From Diprion similis (Eukaryota; Arthropoda; Insecta; Hymenoptera; Diprionidae): a stretch of 64,000 bases of DNA. The notes beneath the pieces were generated by a model. It was not told the origin of the DNA, did no database searches, and saw nothing but the letters and a program-made list of their open reading frames with translations. Position 1 is the stretch's first letter. The number at the start of each line of letters is the position of its first letter. The stretch is taken from the NCBI RefSeq assembly GCF_021155765.1, contig NC_060108.1:21415025-21479024 (forward strand), in the 5' to 3' direction. Below are positions 60,455-64,000 of this stretch, one piece after another. The position numbers and the translations under genes were made by a program.

Positions 60455-63385
60455 ATGAAGATGCTTAAGGATCACGAGCTCTTCGTACAACTTTGCGAAA
60501 AACGCGGCCTCAAACCACCTTCCGATGTCTTAGAAGCTATCAAAAATGCTAGGTAAGTTGCGTCTTGTTGCATCCGACACGACGTCGGTAAGTGCCGGAT
60601 TTTTCTTACCGGCGGCGGCCGCGTCAAGCTTCGGCGCCACGTTCGCAAAGAATGAACTCATTTCTAGGTGGTTCATTCGCCAGGTTCGGATTTTTTGGGT
60701 TCCTCAGCAGGGCTCCGCGTCAGGATTTATATTTTTTTACTTTTTACGAGATTCAGTTGGATAAAAATTACTCCGACCGATCACTTATCAGCGATCTAAT
60801 AGTTGACTCGATTACTCGACAAACTTAAATGATCTTATACTAATGAGACTTGAATTTTGACTTGAACTTTTCTGCATAATTCTCGATAACTTTGGTTCAA
60901 ATTTTGCTGCTACAGCATTATAACGATCGCCGGCAATCTTTTGGCGGTTAGAAGATAAACACAAAAGGAACCTTGCGAACATCCACGATGAAAATACACT
61001 CCGCTCCTCATTGCAATGATTATTATTTGAGATAATGTAAGACCACACTTTTGATTTCAGTGCAACCGGAGAGCTTCAGCTCTCCTGCGTTTCAATACTG
61101 GTACCGATCTGCGAAGTTATTGCTCAAGTATTGATGTCGAGTTCAGCAATAAAGCGGATGGATCTCAGCGACTGCATGCTAAACCTGTCAAAGAGTCTCA
61201 GCTCTATTTTAAACGCTCTGTGCGAGGGCTCGAACATAACGTCGCTGAATTTGAAAGGAAACAACATCCACGGTCCCACTGTTGCCCAGCTAGGACAAGT
61301 ACTCGTTCACAACAATACGTTGAAGCTGCTGAACGTCGAATGGAACAGCTTGGGTTCACACGTCGATTCGTTTACCAAATTTTGCGAAGGTTTAACGAAA
61401 AATCACAACATAGAGGAATTGGATTTACGTTATAATCAGATATCCCCTTACTGTGCCGAGGCTTTATGCAAAGTTTTGAGATCGAACAAGTCTTTGAAAG
61501 TTCTAGACCTAGCGTGGAACACAATCGGTCTTCAGGGAGGGCAGCTCATCCTGGCCGGAATTCAAGAGAACAAGAACATAGTAAAATTAAATCTGCACGG
61601 GAATTGTATACCCGCGGATATAGTGCATTCGATAGAGGAGCGAACCCGTAACAATCAGAGTCGACGAATGCTTACCGCAACAGGCTTGACCAAAGGAATC
61701 GAAAAAGCCAAATCGTATCTGCAGGTGACGGATAATAAAGAAAAGATCGTCTCGTTCACAGACAGCGACAGCACAATTCAGAGCCGTCTGAAATACAGGA
61801 GAAAAAAGAAAAAACGCGTCAAGTTATATAAGAAAGAAATTTCCGGTGGCATGACCGATGATTCGATGGAAAAAACTGGTACCGAATCGGACACGAATTC
61901 TCTGACAAATCTGCTCGTTCCCGCGGACGAAAATTTGAAAAGAGTCGAAACACGGAACAATATTTCCGGGGACGAATCCAAGGAGAGTAATAAAAAATGC
62001 TCGAGTTCCGCCGATGCTGCGACGAATAAAATAAAAGAACTCAATCAAATACTGCAGGATCGTACGACCGCGATAAATCTGTTGACGAACGAAGTCGGGG
62101 TCAAAGCTGCTGAAATCGAAGCCCTGAGGTCACAGATCGATCAACTGCGGACAGAACTGGAGCGGGTGAAAGAAGAACGCGATAAACTAGCCGGTGAAAA
62201 AACACGAGAGATTCTTGACATGAAGGAAAATCACAGGAAAGCTGAGGAGGGTTGGAAAAAGAGTCTCAAAGAACTGGAGGATACGTACCACAAAGCATTG
62301 TTGCACAAAAAAGAGTATGAGGTAAAGATCCGCCGTTATGAAAGAGACATACACAGGAGTTCAGTGGAAATATCAACGTTGAAGGAAAAAATTGTTTCGA
62401 TTACACAGACTTACGAGGATCTCGTATCAAAGGATAAAACAGAGATGCATAGACTGAAAAGAGAGCTTAAAGAGCGTGAAAGCAGACACAAAAATGAGAT
62501 TAGCATAGTTAAGAATACCTTGAGAGACACGACGCAAGCTTTAGAAGACTGCCAGATGCAGTTACAGAAGAGCAGAAGCGAACTCAGGGACGTGACGGAC
62601 TCCCAGTTGACTTTGAAGGCGAGAATTAATGAGATAGAGCATCTTAACGTGAGGTACTCACGGTCAGAGGAATCCCTGCACAGAGTTAAAGAGGAGAAAG
62701 AAAATCTGGAGGAAAAGATAGCGGAAAGCCAACGCATAGTGAGCAGTTTACAGCGTCAAGTCGTCGCCCTTCAAAGCGAACTTGTCGAGCCTCAACGACG
62801 TTATGAATTGCTCAACGATGAGCTGATCCAAGAAAAGGAAAAAACCGGCAGACTGAAGGAGGAATTGGCGGAAGAACGTGAACGGGCCAAGGAACAGAGT
62901 ATCCAAATTCAAAAAATGGCCTTGCAGATAACTGCCTTGAATACACAAATCCATGACATACAATCTAGCCACGCGGACACGCTCAGGGAAAGAGATAAGG
63001 AACGAACACAGCTCAAAGATATTATTGCCATGAAAGAACGCGAGATTAACGATCTAAAGTCAGTACCACCTTGATCACGTCTGAATATTATCGATACAGT
63101 CAGTCTCGCTCATCGCACACCACAATTGTCTGAGCAAAAATTAACGTAGATACTCAACGTTAATTAATCATTCATGCTAATATCTGTACGCAATTAGCTG
63201 TAACGTAGAAGATAATAGTATAGAATTTATAATTTAGCATCTTTACAGTGCTCCTTTGCCTTGGAACGTTTTTTAACTATGATCTACTTGTTTCTTCCAG
63301 AGCTGAAGAAGTTCAAAGAGCTGGTCAGCTTTACGCGGCATTCAGTAAATACCTCGGATCCAGAGGACCAAATCCAGTTTTATGA
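60455..63385 (+). CDS. LRRC45: Leucine-rich repeat-containing protein 45 (centrosomal linker protein)
   Basis: Exons are 60455-60552, 61061-63058 and 63301-63385. Junction phases agree, giving 726 aa. An in-frame TGA at 60,434-60,436 supports the start. Residues about 63-227 are leucine-rich repeats of the LDLKGNN/LDLRYNQIS type, with motifs close to vertebrate LRRC45 (LKGNN, VEWNSLG, LDLRYNQIS, LDLAWNTIGLQGG). A lysine-rich patch lies at about 279-290 (RRKKKKRVK). From about 355 to the end is a long coiled coil. The last exon, starting AEEVQRAGQLY, matches the family's C-terminal end. In vertebrates LRRC45 is part of the fibrous linker that keeps the two centrioles together, is regulated by Nek2, and also acts at distal appendages in ciliogenesis; the same role here is inferred. 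The length is a little over the human protein (about 670 aa), with the extra residues mostly in the linker after the LRRs. Confidence 0.92.
60553..61060 (+). other. First intron of LRRC45
   Basis: The 508-bp intron has donor AG|GTAAGT and acceptor ttgatttcag. It is the longest intron in the gene cluster. The open frames in it are short and have no domain. Its first 200 bases are GC-rich, continuing the promoter's composition, and may contain regulatory sites. Confidence 0.75.
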
Positions 63386-63518
63386 CAAAAAATTACCCGT
63401 CTATACATAATTAAAGTGTTGACATAATTTTCACGATAGCCTGATGCACGTTTTATACCTTTATATACACGTTTTTATTATATACAAATGTATTTATTCT
63501 TATACTATAATTTTGACG

Positions 63519-63524
63519 AATAAA
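63519..63524 (+). terminator. Polyadenylation signal of LRRC45
   Basis: AATAAA lies about 134 bp after the LRRC45 stop, in AT-rich DNA. It is the first canonical hexamer downstream of the gene. Confidence 0.55.
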
Positions 63525-63643
63525 CGAGATCAACAAAATCATCATCTGCTCTCGTACGTACGTTAAAAGTCGCATCCTTGTTTCCCAACTGACATGCATT
63601 CTTTAATGCGAAAAGGTGAAAAAGACTCGAGGCCTCAATTCCT

Positions 63644-63649
63644 TTTATT
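63644..63649 (-). terminator. Candidate polyadenylation signal for a minus-strand gene at the right edge
   Basis: TTTATT reads AATAAA on the minus strand, about 183 bp after the stop of the partial open frame at 63,832-63,999. It supports that frame being the end of a real gene. Confidence 0.35.
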
Positions 63650-63831
63650 GTAGCAGCTTAAGCGTACCAAGAATCGAGACATATAACTGGCTTTAACGTT
63701 GTTAGAACCCAGTTATTATGTTGTTCTTCTGTGTATTGTTTGTTTCCTACAAGTGGCTGGAGTTCCGTGTAGAGGCTACAAGTGCATATGTACATACCAA
63801 TATATTGTTTGAAAACGGCGTACAATTAGCT

Positions 63832-63999
63832 TTACGCAACTGCTTTCAAATGAAATTGTTTTACGTCACCAATTTTCGTTGTGCCTACCTTTCCGTTATG
63901 ATCCTTCGTGGTATCTATAAACAATAAACCGCTCGTTATAAATTCACCACTCGGCGCTCTTATAAGATGTACCACATTTGCGTCATCGCAAACAACGCC
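63832..63999 (-). CDS. Partial open frame, possible 3' end of an unidentified gene
   Basis: On the minus strand the frame is open from the window edge for 55 codons to a TAA at 63,834-63,832. The upstream part (motifs VVHLIRAPSGEF and TSGLLFIDTTKD) reads like ordinary protein rather than random sequence. A possible splice donor, GGAAAG|GTAGGC near 63,888, could mean the coding exon ends there and the rest is intron. I do not recognise the family. If real, the gene faces LRRC45 tail to tail, as the other genes here alternate strands. Confidence 0.35.
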   Translation of the reverse strand, partial: GVVCDDANVVHLIRAPSGEFITSGLLFIDTTKDHNGKVGTTKIGDVKQFHLKAVA

Positions 64000-64000
64000 A

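Noticed and set aside
63718-63927. 69-aa plus-strand open frame near the right edge
   Set aside because: Its composition is ordinary for AT-rich DNA, it has no domain, and it overlaps the more protein-like minus-strand frame.

Overview
The window is eukaryotic, and the split genes with short introns suggest an insect. Hymenoptera is my guess from the overall look of the Aurora kinase, eIF3d and LRRC45 proteins; no sequence search was possible. It has two very different halves.

Positions 1 to about 50,185 are one continuous satellite DNA array of about 161 head-to-tail copies of a 312-bp monomer. It runs off the left edge of the window. The copies are nearly identical and hold an almost perfect register: I find one 1-bp slip (near 30,510) in the first 49.4 kb. 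The array has higher-order structure. Blocks of 3, 5, 9, 12, 15 and 32 monomers are repeated, including a 7,995-bp block copied exactly 9,984 bp (32 monomers) downstream with at least five mismatches by eye. Monomers fall into two main linked haplotypes plus a rarer third one. Two chimeric monomers (about 12,676 and 25,441-25,461) sit at the edges of duplicated blocks and look like crossover junctions. I see no credible gene in this half; its many small open frames are repeat by-products.

At the right edge the array decays over about 1 kb. The last two full monomers share private variants, and three broken relics of an apparently older subfamily follow (50,185-50,410, 50,560-50,625 and 51,046-51,260).

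From 52.1 kb there is a compact gene-rich stretch. It holds a DH-PH Rho guanine nucleotide exchange factor on the minus strand (eight exons proposed, start uncertain), an Aurora A-type mitotic kinase on plus (406 aa), eIF3d on minus (561 aa), LRRC45 on plus (726 aa), and a partial minus-strand open frame at the right edge. RhoGEF/Aurora and eIF3d/LRRC45 are head-to-head pairs. Aurora/eIF3d are tail-to-tail, as are LRRC45 and the partial frame if that is real. Aurora A and LRRC45 both belong to centrosome and mitosis biology. The RhoGEF carries KEN-box-like and Cdk-site-like motifs that would fit cell-cycle control, but that link is inference.
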